A program made the position numbers and the translations under genes. Shown in pieces: positions 27,780 through 35,804 of a stretch of 64,000 bases of DNA. Source of the DNA: Rosistilla ulvae (lineage in GTDB: Bacteria; Planctomycetota; Planctomycetia; Pirellulales; Pirellulaceae); contig NZ_CP036261.1 in NCBI RefSeq assembly GCF_007741475.1, forward strand, positions 62,001-126,000. The letters run 5' to 3'. How positions within the stretch are numbered: the first letter of the stretch is position 1; every line of letters starts with the position of its first letter. The notes beneath the pieces are model-generated. The model worked only from the letters and a program-made list of their open reading frames with translations. It made no database searches and was not told where the DNA came from.

Positions 27780-28145
27780 AGTGCTCGCAGATGGTAGCCG
27801 GTGGTCGTCGCGCAGCGGCGCCCTCCGGAACCCGCGGCCCCAACGCGCGCTGGTCCCGCAGTGATCGCAGATCGATGTGCGCCCCGTCGGGGGCGGCGCT
27901 CGATAACGTGAACGGTAGCCGGTGGTATTCGCTGCGCTCAAACCACCGGCTACCGTCTGCGATCCCGTCGGGATTCGGTGGCTGTTGCTGTTGCGATTTT
28001 TGCCACAGAGAGCTCAGAGGCCACCGAGGATTGGGCGCGTGGCTAATTTCCTCTGTGTGCTCGGTGATCTCGGTGGCAAACGACGCTCCCGCAGGGACTG
28101 CAGATGGTAGCCGGAGGTCGTCGCGCAGCGGCGGCCTCCGGATGA
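27780..28145. repeat. interspersed 'GTAGCCGG' mosaic repeat, long copy
   Basis: It contains GCAGATGGTAGCCGGTGG, GTCGTCGCGCAGCGGCG, GCGCCCCGTCGGGGGCGGCG, CGCTGCGCTCAAACCACCGG, CCCGTCGGGATTCGGTGG, TTTTGCCACAGAGAGC and CAGAGGCCACCGAGGATT, closely matching 16450-16790 in a different order. It occupies the whole gap between glnB and the tatC 3' end. Confidence 0.75.
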
Positions 28146-28157
28146 CTCCAGCGCTCG

Positions 28158-29399
28158 CTACGCCGGGTCGTAGCCTTCGCGGCCGATGCCGCGTCCCTTG
28201 GGCATGAACTTGCACAGACCGATGCCGAGGAAGTAGAGCAGGATCAGGGGGAGCATCAGGGCGATCATGCTGTAGATGTCTGCGGGGGTCAGGATCATCG
28301 ACAACACCGCGATCACCAACACGGCGATCCGCCAGCTGGAGATGTAGGCGTCGGTTTCGAACAGCCCGATCCGCTGCAGGAACAACATCACCAACGGCAA
28401 TTGGAACGCGATCCCAAATCCTAGCGGCAGCAACAGCACGAAGTTCACGTAGTTGCTCAGCCGCGGCACTAGGTCGACGTTCAGCGACGCGTTAAACGTC
28501 AACAGGAAGTCGATCACATACTGCAGCACCAGGAAGAAGGCCAGCACGACGCCCGAGACGAACAGCACGACGCTGAAGGGCATGTAAACGTAAACGTATT
28601 TGCGTTCGTGTTCGTACAGTCCCGCCGCGACGAAATTCCAGATGTGGTAGAAGATCCCCGGGCTGCCCAGGATCGCACCGATCACAAGCCCCGCTTTCAA
28701 CCAGATCATGAACGTCTCTTCCATCTGAAACGAACTCAGTCCCGCCCCGGCCGGCCGCCAGATCGTGACCGGTTTCAGATTCTTTTCGGGGTTCTCGAAG
28801 ACCGCGTCGGGAACCTGGGCGTCGATCGTCGTCATCGAACCGCCAGTCGCCCCGGCAGCTTTGGCTTCCGTCTCGTCGGCTGTCGGTTTGGCTGGCTCCG
28901 CCGGCGGTTTGGCGTCGGTTGGCTCGGGCTTGTCGGCTGTGTCCGCTTTTGCAGCGGCTGCTGGTTTGGTCTTCGCGGCGGCAGCTTTCGCCTTTTTCTC
29001 GTTCGCTTGGCGTTGGGCTTCCTCCTGCTCGACAGCCTGCTCGTCGATCATGTAGACGGTTTCGTAGATCATCCCCTTTTCGGTCAGCCACTTCTTCATC
29101 GGCTTGGCGTCTGCGGAGTGCGGGTCGATGTTCATCTTGTACAGCGTCTGATCGGCCATGAACCGCGTGATCGCTTGTTCCAGCGGCAGCTGCACAAACT
29201 GGACGACTCGGTCGGCGAAATAGAGTCCGATCGCGAGGCCAAAGGCGAGCCAGATCGCCGCCTTGAGCAGCGATTTTCGGAGTTCGTCGAGATGTTCGCC
29301 GAACGTCATCGTCGAACCCTCGAACAGATCGTCTTTGGGCGCTTTGGCGGTATTCAGTGCGTTTTGTGCTTTGGCTTGATTCACGGTTCTATCAAACAA
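28158..29399 (-). CDS. tatC: TatC twin-arginine translocase with large Ala/Lys/Pro-rich insert
   Basis: A 413-residue protein, far longer than the usual ~250. N-terminal MTFGEHLDELRKSLLKAA is the TatC signature with helix 1 at about 46-62. C-terminal helices carry HERKYVYVYMPFSVVLF, NYVNFVLLLPLGFGIAFQLPLV, VIAVLSMILTPAD and a final helix. Between them, residues ~100-220 form an insert in the first periplasmic loop: QEEAQRQANEKKAKAAAAKT followed by Lys/Ala/Pro/Glu/Asp repeats. TatC binds RR signal peptides and builds the Tat channel. The start at TTG 29399 is uncertain; GTG 29384 is an alternative. No tatA/B lies nearby. The 5' region 29400-29877 (about 480 nt) shows no gene and is shared with divergent manA. 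Confidence 0.88.
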   Translation of the reverse strand: MFDRTVNQAKAQNALNTAKAPKDDLFEGSTMTFGEHLDELRKSLLKAAIWLAFGLAIGLYFADRVVQFVQLPLEQAITRFMADQTLYKMNIDPHSADAKPMKKWLTEKGMIYETVYMIDEQAVEQEEAQRQANEKKAKAAAAKTKPAAAAKADTADKPEPTDAKPPAEPAKPTADETEAKAAGATGGSMTTIDAQVPDAVFENPEKNLKPVTIWRPAGAGLSSFQMEETFMIWLKAGLVIGAILGSPGIFYHIWNFVAAGLYEHERKYVYVYMPFSVVLFVSGVVLAFFLVLQYVIDFLLTFNASLNVDLVPRLSNYVNFVLLLPLGFGIAFQLPLVMLFLQRIGLFETDAYISSWRIAVLVIAVLSMILTPADIYSMIALMLPLILLYFLGIGLCKFMPKGRGIGREGYDPA

Positions 29400-29877
29400 C
29401 TGAAAGGGAATGGATGGAAGGAGGTCGGTGGCATGTGGGGCGCCAGCGTCGCGATTTCATCAAATGCAGTCCCGGCGTACCGGGAACCGATCGTGGAATC
29501 AGCGGAAACGACTCGCCTGTTGGGCAACTGCGTCGCGGGAAGCGCGAGCGAATTGGGTGGCCATGGGATCTCTCTGCCGTGGATGAATGAGACGATTTTT
29601 AGCCACGGCGAAAGCAAACAAATCAACCAGATTGGGACTGTTTGGACCGCGAGAATTTGGGGGAGCCTTTCCAGGTGTTTGAAACCAGTTATCCACACAG
29701 GCCTTGCCGTTGGCTGAGCCGCGTGGATCGGAAAGCCTTTTCAGTCTAGTTGATTCCTTCCACAAAGCAATACAATAGCGACGCCGATTGTTCTCTGGTG
29801 CGATCCGAAGCGATCGCTTCGACGTCGACAGTTTCGGCTGCTCCCACTCGTTCTCCCTTTTCACCCCGGCGCCACCG

Positions 29878-30846
29878 ATGCAAGCTCCGCTCCGCTTCCA
29901 ACCCCTGTTTCGTGAATACATCTGGGGGGCGCGTCGGTTGGGGAGTGTGTTGGGCAAGCCGATTGGCGATGCTCCGCGGTACGCCGAGAGCTGGGAGATC
30001 GTCGACCATGGCGAGGATCAAAGCATCGTCGCCGACGGGCCGCTGGCCGGCCAATCGCTCTCGGATCTGCTCCGCACTTCCGCCGCCGATCTGCTGGGGG
30101 CCGAACTGGCTTGCGACCGTTTTCCGCTGCTGCTGAAATACCTCGACTGCGACCGCGTCCTGTCGGTCCAAGTCCATCCCGACGACGCCTACGCGCAAAA
30201 GATGACGCCGCCCGATCTGGGCAAGACCGAAGCCTGGTACATCATCGCAGCCGATCCGGGCAGTCTGATCTACGCCGGGCTCAAGGCTGGCGTGGGGCCC
30301 GAGGAGCTTCGCGCCGCGTGCGCCGCCGGACGCACCGAAGATGTTCTGCACACCTTGCAGCCATCGGCTGGCGATTGCGTCTTCATCCCCGCCGGGACGG
30401 TCCACGCGTTGGGGAGCGGTTTGCTGGTCGCTGAAATCCAGCAGTCGAGCGATACGACGTTTCGGCTGTTCGACTGGAACCGCGTCGACGATGCGGGGAA
30501 CAGCCGCCCGCTGCACGTCAGCCAAGCGATCGAAGTGACCGATTACGGCCGCGGGCCTGTCGAGTTTCAGAAGCCGCAATCGCTGCCGACCGGCGGCCAG
30601 CGATTGGTCGGCTGCGATAAGTTTTTCCTCGATCGCTACTGCGGCGGTTCGCAACACGAAGTCGGCGGCGACGGGCGGTTCCGGATCCTGACAGTCGTCA
30701 CCGGGGGGGCGTCTGTCGCTTGGCGGGATGGGCAGTCGATGCCTCTTCCGCTGGGCCAGACCGTTCTGTTGCCCGCGTCGCTGGGCCAGGTGCAGCTGTT
30801 GGGAGGCGACGCCGATACCGTCGTCCTCTGCATGGGCATGCCGTAA
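29878..30846 (+). CDS. manA: type I mannose-6-phosphate isomerase (ManA-like)
   Basis: A 322-residue protein from ATG 29878; the in-frame upstream extension to 29788 has no family similarity. It starts with PLFREYIWGARRL and PRYAESWEI. Zinc-site words follow: VLSVQVHPDDAYA (Gln and His ligands), GKTEAWYIIAADPGS (Glu) and AGTVHALGSGLLVAEIQQSSDTTFRLFDW (His). This is the short B. subtilis-type phosphomannose isomerase, interconverting fructose-6-P and mannose-6-P in the cytoplasm for mannose use or glycan precursors. It is divergent from tatC and stands alone. Confidence 0.92.
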   Translation: MQAPLRFQPLFREYIWGARRLGSVLGKPIGDAPRYAESWEIVDHGEDQSIVADGPLAGQSLSDLLRTSAADLLGAELACDRFPLLLKYLDCDRVLSVQVHPDDAYAQKMTPPDLGKTEAWYIIAADPGSLIYAGLKAGVGPEELRAACAAGRTEDVLHTLQPSAGDCVFIPAGTVHALGSGLLVAEIQQSSDTTFRLFDWNRVDDAGNSRPLHVSQAIEVTDYGRGPVEFQKPQSLPTGGQRLVGCDKFFLDRYCGGSQHEVGGDGRFRILTVVTGGASVAWRDGQSMPLPLGQTVLLPASLGQVQLLGGDADTVVLCMGMP

Positions 30847-31079
30847 CGCACGCGGGGGCCCTCGACTTGGGTGGGACGCCTGGCATTAAATTGTGCGGCG
30901 TGTAGCGGTCCTCTGCCGCCGGGATCTGTTGTTGCAGAAGCGGCCGACGGCGTGCCGATCCCTAACACCAGTCATGACGCTTTGCTAGCAAGTGAAGTTG
31001 CCATTGGCGGGCGGTAGCTGAAAAACCTATGCTCCCACCCCTCCCCCTCTCCATCAGTTACTGGCAAAAGGCACATCCC

Positions 31080-31334
31080 ATGCGATATTCCCTTGCGATC
31101 ATCGCTGCGATTGGCTTCGTTTCGGTTGGCTGCCGCGGGTATAGGACGCCGTTCAACACGTCCCCCGGCACGACACAACAGCAACGATTTGAAGCGGTCG
31201 CACACGATCCTTACCCCGAAAACGACTTGGGGCCTGAAGTTGTCGGCGGTCGCCCGCGGGACTATCAGAAACCGATTGCCGAACCGGTCCGCGATAAGAT
31301 GTACAGCGAGAAACGCTCCTGGTTTTCCAATTGA
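31080..31334 (+). CDS. small lipoprotein, conserved-looking, unknown function
   Basis: An 84-residue protein from ATG 31080 (an upstream in-frame start at 31029 adds a non-signal tail). The N-terminus RYSLAIIAAIGFVSVGC ends in a lipobox (VSVGC), so Cys is probably lipidated. The mature part is Pro/charged: RGYRTPFNTSPGTTQQQ, HDPYPENDLGPEVVGGR, PRDYQKPIAEPVRDKMYSEK. I recall similar short lipoproteins in Planctomycetes but not a function. It precedes the pseudouridine synthase gene by 306 nt containing a palindromic repeat. Confidence 0.65.
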   Translation: MRYSLAIIAAIGFVSVGCRGYRTPFNTSPGTTQQQRFEAVAHDPYPENDLGPEVVGGRPRDYQKPIAEPVRDKMYSEKRSWFSN

Positions 31335-31529
31335 TCCGCCTCGGCAGTGCTCCGGTCCGACCGGTCACAGCCCTCTCAATCGGTCGATCGCAGGGAAAAG
31401 TAGGACGATAAGGGCAGCTTGTATACGCCCGTACCCTACTCTAATGATCAGGGTTTACGTTATCGTTGATGTTTGAATCGTCCGCTACAACATCAAGCGG
31501 GACCGATCAGTGTTTCAGTTTGAGGTATC

Positions 31530-31587
31530 AGCCGGCACGCGCTAGCGTCCGGTTCTCCGGACAACCGGACGCTAGCGCGTGGCGGCT
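31530..31587. repeat. 25-bp inverted repeat with CTAGCG core
   Basis: Arms 31530-31554 and 31563-31587 (core CACGCGCTAGCGTCCGGTT) pair with one mismatch around an 8-nt loop. It lies in the 306-nt gap before the rluB-type gene. The GCGCTAGCG core recalls the 128-bp repeats at 35437 and 50058. Confidence 0.85.
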
Positions 31588-31640
31588 GATTTGCGCAGAG
31601 ACAAATTACTGATTGGCCCTGCATCATCAAGTCGAGCCAG

Positions 31641-32810
31641 ATGCCCAACCCGCCCCGCAAAAAGAAGAGCCCTCAAACGAAAGTCGCCAGCGAATCCGAG
31701 ACCTCCATGGTGCGGCTGCAGCGCGTGTTGGCATCGGCCGGATTTGGCAGCCGGCGGAAGTGTGAGGAGTTGATCACCGAGGGGCGTGTCGATATCGACG
31801 GCCAACCCGTCATCGAACTCGGGACCCGCGTCGATCCGCGCGCGTCGAAGATCCGCGTCGACGGCGTCTCGATCAGGCCGGCCAAACTTGTCTACTTCGC
31901 GCTCAACAAACCTGTCGGGATCGTCACGACCAACCGCGATCCGCAAGGTCGCCCGCGAGTGATCGATCTGATCAACGAACACCAACGCGTCTTTCCCGTC
32001 GGTCGATTGGATCGCAACAGCGAAGGTCTGATCTTGATGACCAACGATGGCGACCTTTCGGAAATGCTCGCCCACCCGCGGCATGGCGTTCGGAAGACCT
32101 ATCAGGTGACGGTGGCGGGACTGGTTCAAGCCGAGACGCTCAAGCAGATGCGAGAAGGAGTCCACTTCCACGAGGGACGGTTCCAAGTCGATGGCGTCAG
32201 CGTGAAGCGGACCCGCGGCAAAGCGACCGAGTTGGAGATCGTGCTTCGCGAAGGAAAGAACCGCGAAATCCGCCGGATCCTGGCTCGGTTGGGACATAAA
32301 GTCGTCCAGCTGAAGCGGACAGCGATCGGAACATTAAAGCTGGGCGATCTGCCGACCGGCGCCTATCGGCCGCTAGACAGTCGCGAAGTCAAGAAGCTGC
32401 GCGATGAAGTCGCTGCGTCGCAAGCGGCTGCCGAATCCGACCAACCGCCGCGTCCTCGCAAGGGCGGAGCGCGAAAGGGTGTCGCTCGAAAAACCGGCCC
32501 CGCGACCGGAAGACCTACTGCGGGCCGACCCACTGCTGGCAAGCCGTCAGCTGGCGGTAAGATGGGAGCTGGCCGAGGGAAGGGCGTCGGGCGAGCGGCC
32601 CAAGCCAAGCCGGCTGGCCGACGACCCGGATCAAGCGATATCATTATTTCGTCCGAATCGACCGGCGGCTTGGGCGGGACCGTGATCGGAGCTCCCGAAC
32701 TGGCAGCTCCTCCGGCGAAGCCCAAGCGTCCTGCGGCGGGCCGTCGCGGGACCAAGAAGGGTGCAACGCGTGGCGGTGCCGCAGCCCGCGGTAAACGCAA
32801 ACGCCGATAG
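31641..32810 (+). CDS. RluB/RsuA-type rRNA pseudouridine synthase with long basic tail
   Basis: A 389-residue protein with an S4 RNA-binding domain (about 25-72: RLQRVLASAGFGSRRKCEELI ... GRVDIDGQ), then the RsuA/RluB catalytic domain with FPVGRLDRNSEGLILMTNDG, whose Asp is the catalytic nucleophile, and REGKNREIRRI. It isomerises a uridine in 23S rRNA. The last ~130 residues are a Lys/Arg/Gly/Pro/Ala-rich low-complexity tail (KGGARKGVARKTGPATGRPT ... GTKKGATRGG), absent from E. coli RluB and probably extra RNA contact. The 205 nt downstream hold no gene. Confidence 0.88.
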   Translation: MPNPPRKKKSPQTKVASESETSMVRLQRVLASAGFGSRRKCEELITEGRVDIDGQPVIELGTRVDPRASKIRVDGVSIRPAKLVYFALNKPVGIVTTNRDPQGRPRVIDLINEHQRVFPVGRLDRNSEGLILMTNDGDLSEMLAHPRHGVRKTYQVTVAGLVQAETLKQMREGVHFHEGRFQVDGVSVKRTRGKATELEIVLREGKNREIRRILARLGHKVVQLKRTAIGTLKLGDLPTGAYRPLDSREVKKLRDEVAASQAAAESDQPPRPRKGGARKGVARKTGPATGRPTAGRPTAGKPSAGGKMGAGRGKGVGRAAQAKPAGRRPGSSDIIISSESTGGLGGTVIGAPELAAPPAKPKRPAAGRRGTKKGATRGGAAARGKRKRR

Positions 32811-33015
32811 GCAGACGAACACGCCGCGGGGCATATGAACACGCCGATAGGCCAGGAAAGGCGTTAGATCTTTCCGGCCGTGGCAAAGCTTTCGTTCGGC
32901 GGACGATCTCCGCCGCCGCAGCGTCTCCGATTGGATCGCTGCTTCGCAACATCTCTGTTGGCGACGGAGGTGTATCCCACCCAGCAACTGCATCATTACT
33001 CGCGAGGATCGCTCG

Positions 33016-33888
33016 ATGACCAGCCCGCTCCATGCTCAACACTACGCCGACTGTGCTGCTTCGCTTCGAGCGGTTGTGACCGCGTCGGACCTGATCGCCG
33101 AAAAGACCTACCGCCTGCGGTTGCACGCTCCGGAGATTGCCAGTCAGATCGTGCCGGGGCAATTTGTCATGATCCGCTTGGACGGATTCAACGATCCGTT
33201 GATCGGTCGCGCTCTGGCGGTCTACCGCGTCGTCGCTAATGGCGATCAACCGCCGGAGGAGTTGGAAGTCGTCTACATCGCCAAGGGCAAACTGACGACT
33301 CGTCTGGCTCGCATCCAAATCGGCCAGCACATCGGCATCTGGGGACCGCTGGGCAATGGCTTTCCGACAGTCGAGTGCGAGCATCTGATCATGGCCGCTG
33401 GTGGAATCGGTCAGACTCCGTTTCTGGCGTTGGGATCCGAAGCCTTGGGCCGCGAATCGTTTCCGGGGCGGACCAGCGGTTACGCCGCCCGAGCGACATT
33501 GTTGTACGGAGTTCGCAGCGCGAGCCTCGCCGCTGGCTTGGACGACTTCGCCGCCGCCGGGATCGATCTGGATCTCTGCACCGATGACGGTAGTCTTGGG
33601 ACGCAGGCGTTGGTCCCCGATCGCTTGGCAACCTTGTTGGCCGCGCCCGATCGCGCTGCGTCGACGCGCGTCGTCTGCTGTGGTCCCGAAATCATGATGG
33701 AGCGAGTGGCCGAGGTTTGCGCTGCGGCGGGCGTTCCCTGCACCGTCTCGTTGGAAACTCCGATGGCTTGTGGGATCGGGATCTGTTTCTCGTGTGTCGC
33801 CAAAGTTCGGCAGGCCGATGGCGAATGGGACTACAAGCGAACCTGCGTCGAAGGGCCGGTCTTCGACGCTGCTAGCGTTGTCTGGTGA
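33016..33888 (+). CDS. pyrK: PyrK-like dihydroorotate dehydrogenase electron-transfer subunit
   Basis: A 290-residue protein with GCGAGG just upstream of ATG 33016. An FAD-binding beta-barrel (GQFVMIRLDGFNDPLIGRAL) is followed by a nucleotide-binding domain (IMAAGGIGQTPFLAL; VVCCGPEIMMERV). A C-terminal [2Fe-2S] cluster site carries Cys in METPMACGIGICFSCVAK-like order (here LETPMACGIGICFSCVAK) and YKRTCVEGPVFDA. This is the PyrK layout, passing electrons from orotate synthesis by PyrDB to NAD. No pyrD lies adjacent, so a related ferredoxin-NADP reductase or sulfide dehydrogenase subunit is an alternative; the GPVFDA ending favours PyrK. Region 33889-34156 shows no gene. Confidence 0.85.
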   Translation: MTSPLHAQHYADCAASLRAVVTASDLIAEKTYRLRLHAPEIASQIVPGQFVMIRLDGFNDPLIGRALAVYRVVANGDQPPEELEVVYIAKGKLTTRLARIQIGQHIGIWGPLGNGFPTVECEHLIMAAGGIGQTPFLALGSEALGRESFPGRTSGYAARATLLYGVRSASLAAGLDDFAAAGIDLDLCTDDGSLGTQALVPDRLATLLAAPDRAASTRVVCCGPEIMMERVAEVCAAAGVPCTVSLETPMACGIGICFSCVAKVRQADGEWDYKRTCVEGPVFDAASVVW

Positions 33889-34156
33889 TCCACCAGGCTG
33901 GGGTGACTTTAGCGATTCTTTTCCGAATTCCAAAATTTCTGCCAACGGTCGCTATTTCGTAAGTGACCGCGCCGCAACAGGTTGCGGATTGCAAGAGCGA
34001 TTACCGCAGCGCAACTTGCACTTGCTCCAGTTGCTGCTCTGCAGCACTATCCCGACTTCGTTCGACCTCACCCGCGCCGTGAACCTGGCAGCATGGATGC
34101 TTGCATTGGGGTTCACTTAGGCTCGTTTGATAGCCGTCCATGGAGGGACTTTGGCA

Positions 34157-35425
34157 ATGCACATGTTGTGCTATTTATTGCTCGCCGCTGGCGTTTCCGG
34201 CAGCAGCGATTCGGTTCTCGTCGAGTTCACACAGCCCGGTTGTCACGCTTGTGTCACGATGGAACCTGTGGTTGGCCAATTGCAGCGCGAAGGCGTTGCG
34301 ATCCGCCGCGTCGACGCTGCTCGCGAAAGTCATCTCGTTCAACGCTATCGCGTTACCAGTTTCCCAACCTATCTTGTCCTTTCCGGCGGCCGCGAGATCG
34401 CTCGCCTGCAAGGGACACAACCGATCCAAACGCTGCGGCAAGCACTTGCCAACCGCCAGGGCCAGCGGATCCGCGACACCGGGGCTCGAAACGTTCAACC
34501 GGAAGTTCCGCAGACACCGTTGTCCGCCGTTGCGGCGAGTCCTGTGTCTCAGGCGATCCCCGGCGAAGCGATGCCCAGCATCGATCTGGCACAAGCCGTC
34601 GAACGCGCTCAAGCTGCAACGGTTCGGATTCGCGTTCGCGAACAGGGAGCGGTAGGTGTTGCGACTGGAACAATTATCGACACACATGGGGAAGAGGCGT
34701 TGGTGCTGACCTGCGGCCACGTCTTCCGCGATTCGCAAGGCAAGGCACCGATCGAGGTCGAGCTGTTCATTCAAGGACAGATCCACACCGTGCCGGGGCA
34801 ACTTATCGATTACGAAGCGAAGACTCGCGACATCGCCTTGGTCTCGATCAAGCCGGGCTTTCCGGTTCAGCCGGTTCCTGTGATCTCGAAGGATCAACTG
34901 CCGGCATCGGGGACCGCCGCGTTCAGCTTTGGCTGCGATCGCGGTGCCGATCCAACCCGCCGCGACACGCGGATCACCGCGGTTAACAAATACAACCAAC
35001 ACCTGGGTGCATCAAATCTGGAGATCGCCGGCGCCCCGACGATCGGCCGCAGCGGCGGCGGATTGTTCGATCACCAGGGCCGAATCGTTGGCGTCTGCAA
35101 CGCCGCCGATTTTGAAGATGACATCGGGATCTATGCCGGCCCGGGGACGATCCAGTGGCAACTGGACCGCGTCAACCTCGCCTCGCTCTATGAAGCTCCC
35201 GCAGCAATTGCATCGACGACGCCGCGATCCAATGTCCCCAAACCGCCGACGCGTTTAGCCGCCGTCACGTCGCCAGCTGCATCCGCCCCCGCGGCACGAA
35301 TCGCCTCCAATCAGGAAGTGATCGTGATCCTTCGCGACAAGAATCGCCCCGACACCCCGACTCAAATCAAAACCTTCGACCAACCGACAGCCGACATGCT
35401 AAAACTGCTCGGCCTAACCCGGTAA
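34157..35425 (+). CDS. secreted thioredoxin-like/trypsin-like serine protease fusion
   Basis: A 422-residue protein from ATG 34157 (GGAGGG upstream), short signal peptide MLCYLLLAAGVSG. Residues ~18-100 are a thioredoxin fold with CHAC (29-32) and cis-Pro in VTSFPTYLVL. Residues ~150-340 are an S1 protease: His188 (LTCGHVF), Asp225 (TRDIALVSI), Ser299 (GRSGGGLFD). A Pro/Ala-rich tail ends in a conserved-looking EVIVILRDKNRP segment. It should act outside the cytoplasm, possibly combining disulfide handling with proteolysis. The two catalytic sets are complete, so neither half looks dead. Immediately downstream begin the island's repeats and the CRISPR array. Confidence 0.82.
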   Translation: MHMLCYLLLAAGVSGSSDSVLVEFTQPGCHACVTMEPVVGQLQREGVAIRRVDAARESHLVQRYRVTSFPTYLVLSGGREIARLQGTQPIQTLRQALANRQGQRIRDTGARNVQPEVPQTPLSAVAASPVSQAIPGEAMPSIDLAQAVERAQAATVRIRVREQGAVGVATGTIIDTHGEEALVLTCGHVFRDSQGKAPIEVELFIQGQIHTVPGQLIDYEAKTRDIALVSIKPGFPVQPVPVISKDQLPASGTAAFSFGCDRGADPTRRDTRITAVNKYNQHLGASNLEIAGAPTIGRSGGGLFDHQGRIVGVCNAADFEDDIGIYAGPGTIQWQLDRVNLASLYEAPAAIASTTPRSNVPKPPTRLAAVTSPAASAPAARIASNQEVIVILRDKNRPDTPTQIKTFDQPTADMLKLLGLTR

Positions 35426-35436
35426 CAACACGATCC

Positions 35437-35650
35437 CATACCAGCACGAAGCGCAAGCGAGTGAACCCCACCGCACCGACGTTTGGCGTTCGATCACTCG
35501 CTAGCGCGTCGTGCAGGTATGTCGATCGCCAATCACCGGTCTTCTGCAAAGCGAACAACGTTCCCATACCAGCACGAAGCGCAAGCGAGTGTTTTTTACG
35601 GCACCGACGCTTGGCTCTCGATCACTCGCTAGCGCTTCGTGCTGGTATAT
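35437..35650. repeat. 128-bp tandem palindromic repeat, two copies, left edge of island
   Basis: Units start at 35437 and 35565 (128 bp apart). Each begins CATACCAGCACGAAGCGCAA and ends in a partly complementary TCACTCGCTAGCGCGTCGTG-type arm plus a GGTATG. The second unit is cut after the hairpin. The same unit forms six copies at 50058-50785. No gene lies in 35426-35804. Confidence 0.9.
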
Positions 35651-35804
35651 CCAACGCCGCCCCCACGCCTGTGCTCACTGCGGGACCGCTGGGAGCCGCA
35701 ACGCCGTCGCAGGACATTTATATCCCCCAGCTTCCATGAGTCGCTGACTGGTTGGTGCTCGGAGAGCCGAGGTGAACCTGCGACCTGTTGACCCCCAGTC
35801 AGAC

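Noticed and set aside
32644-33945. 433-codon minus-strand frame
   Set aside because: Antisense to pyrK and the pseudouridine synthase tail, both with clear motifs.
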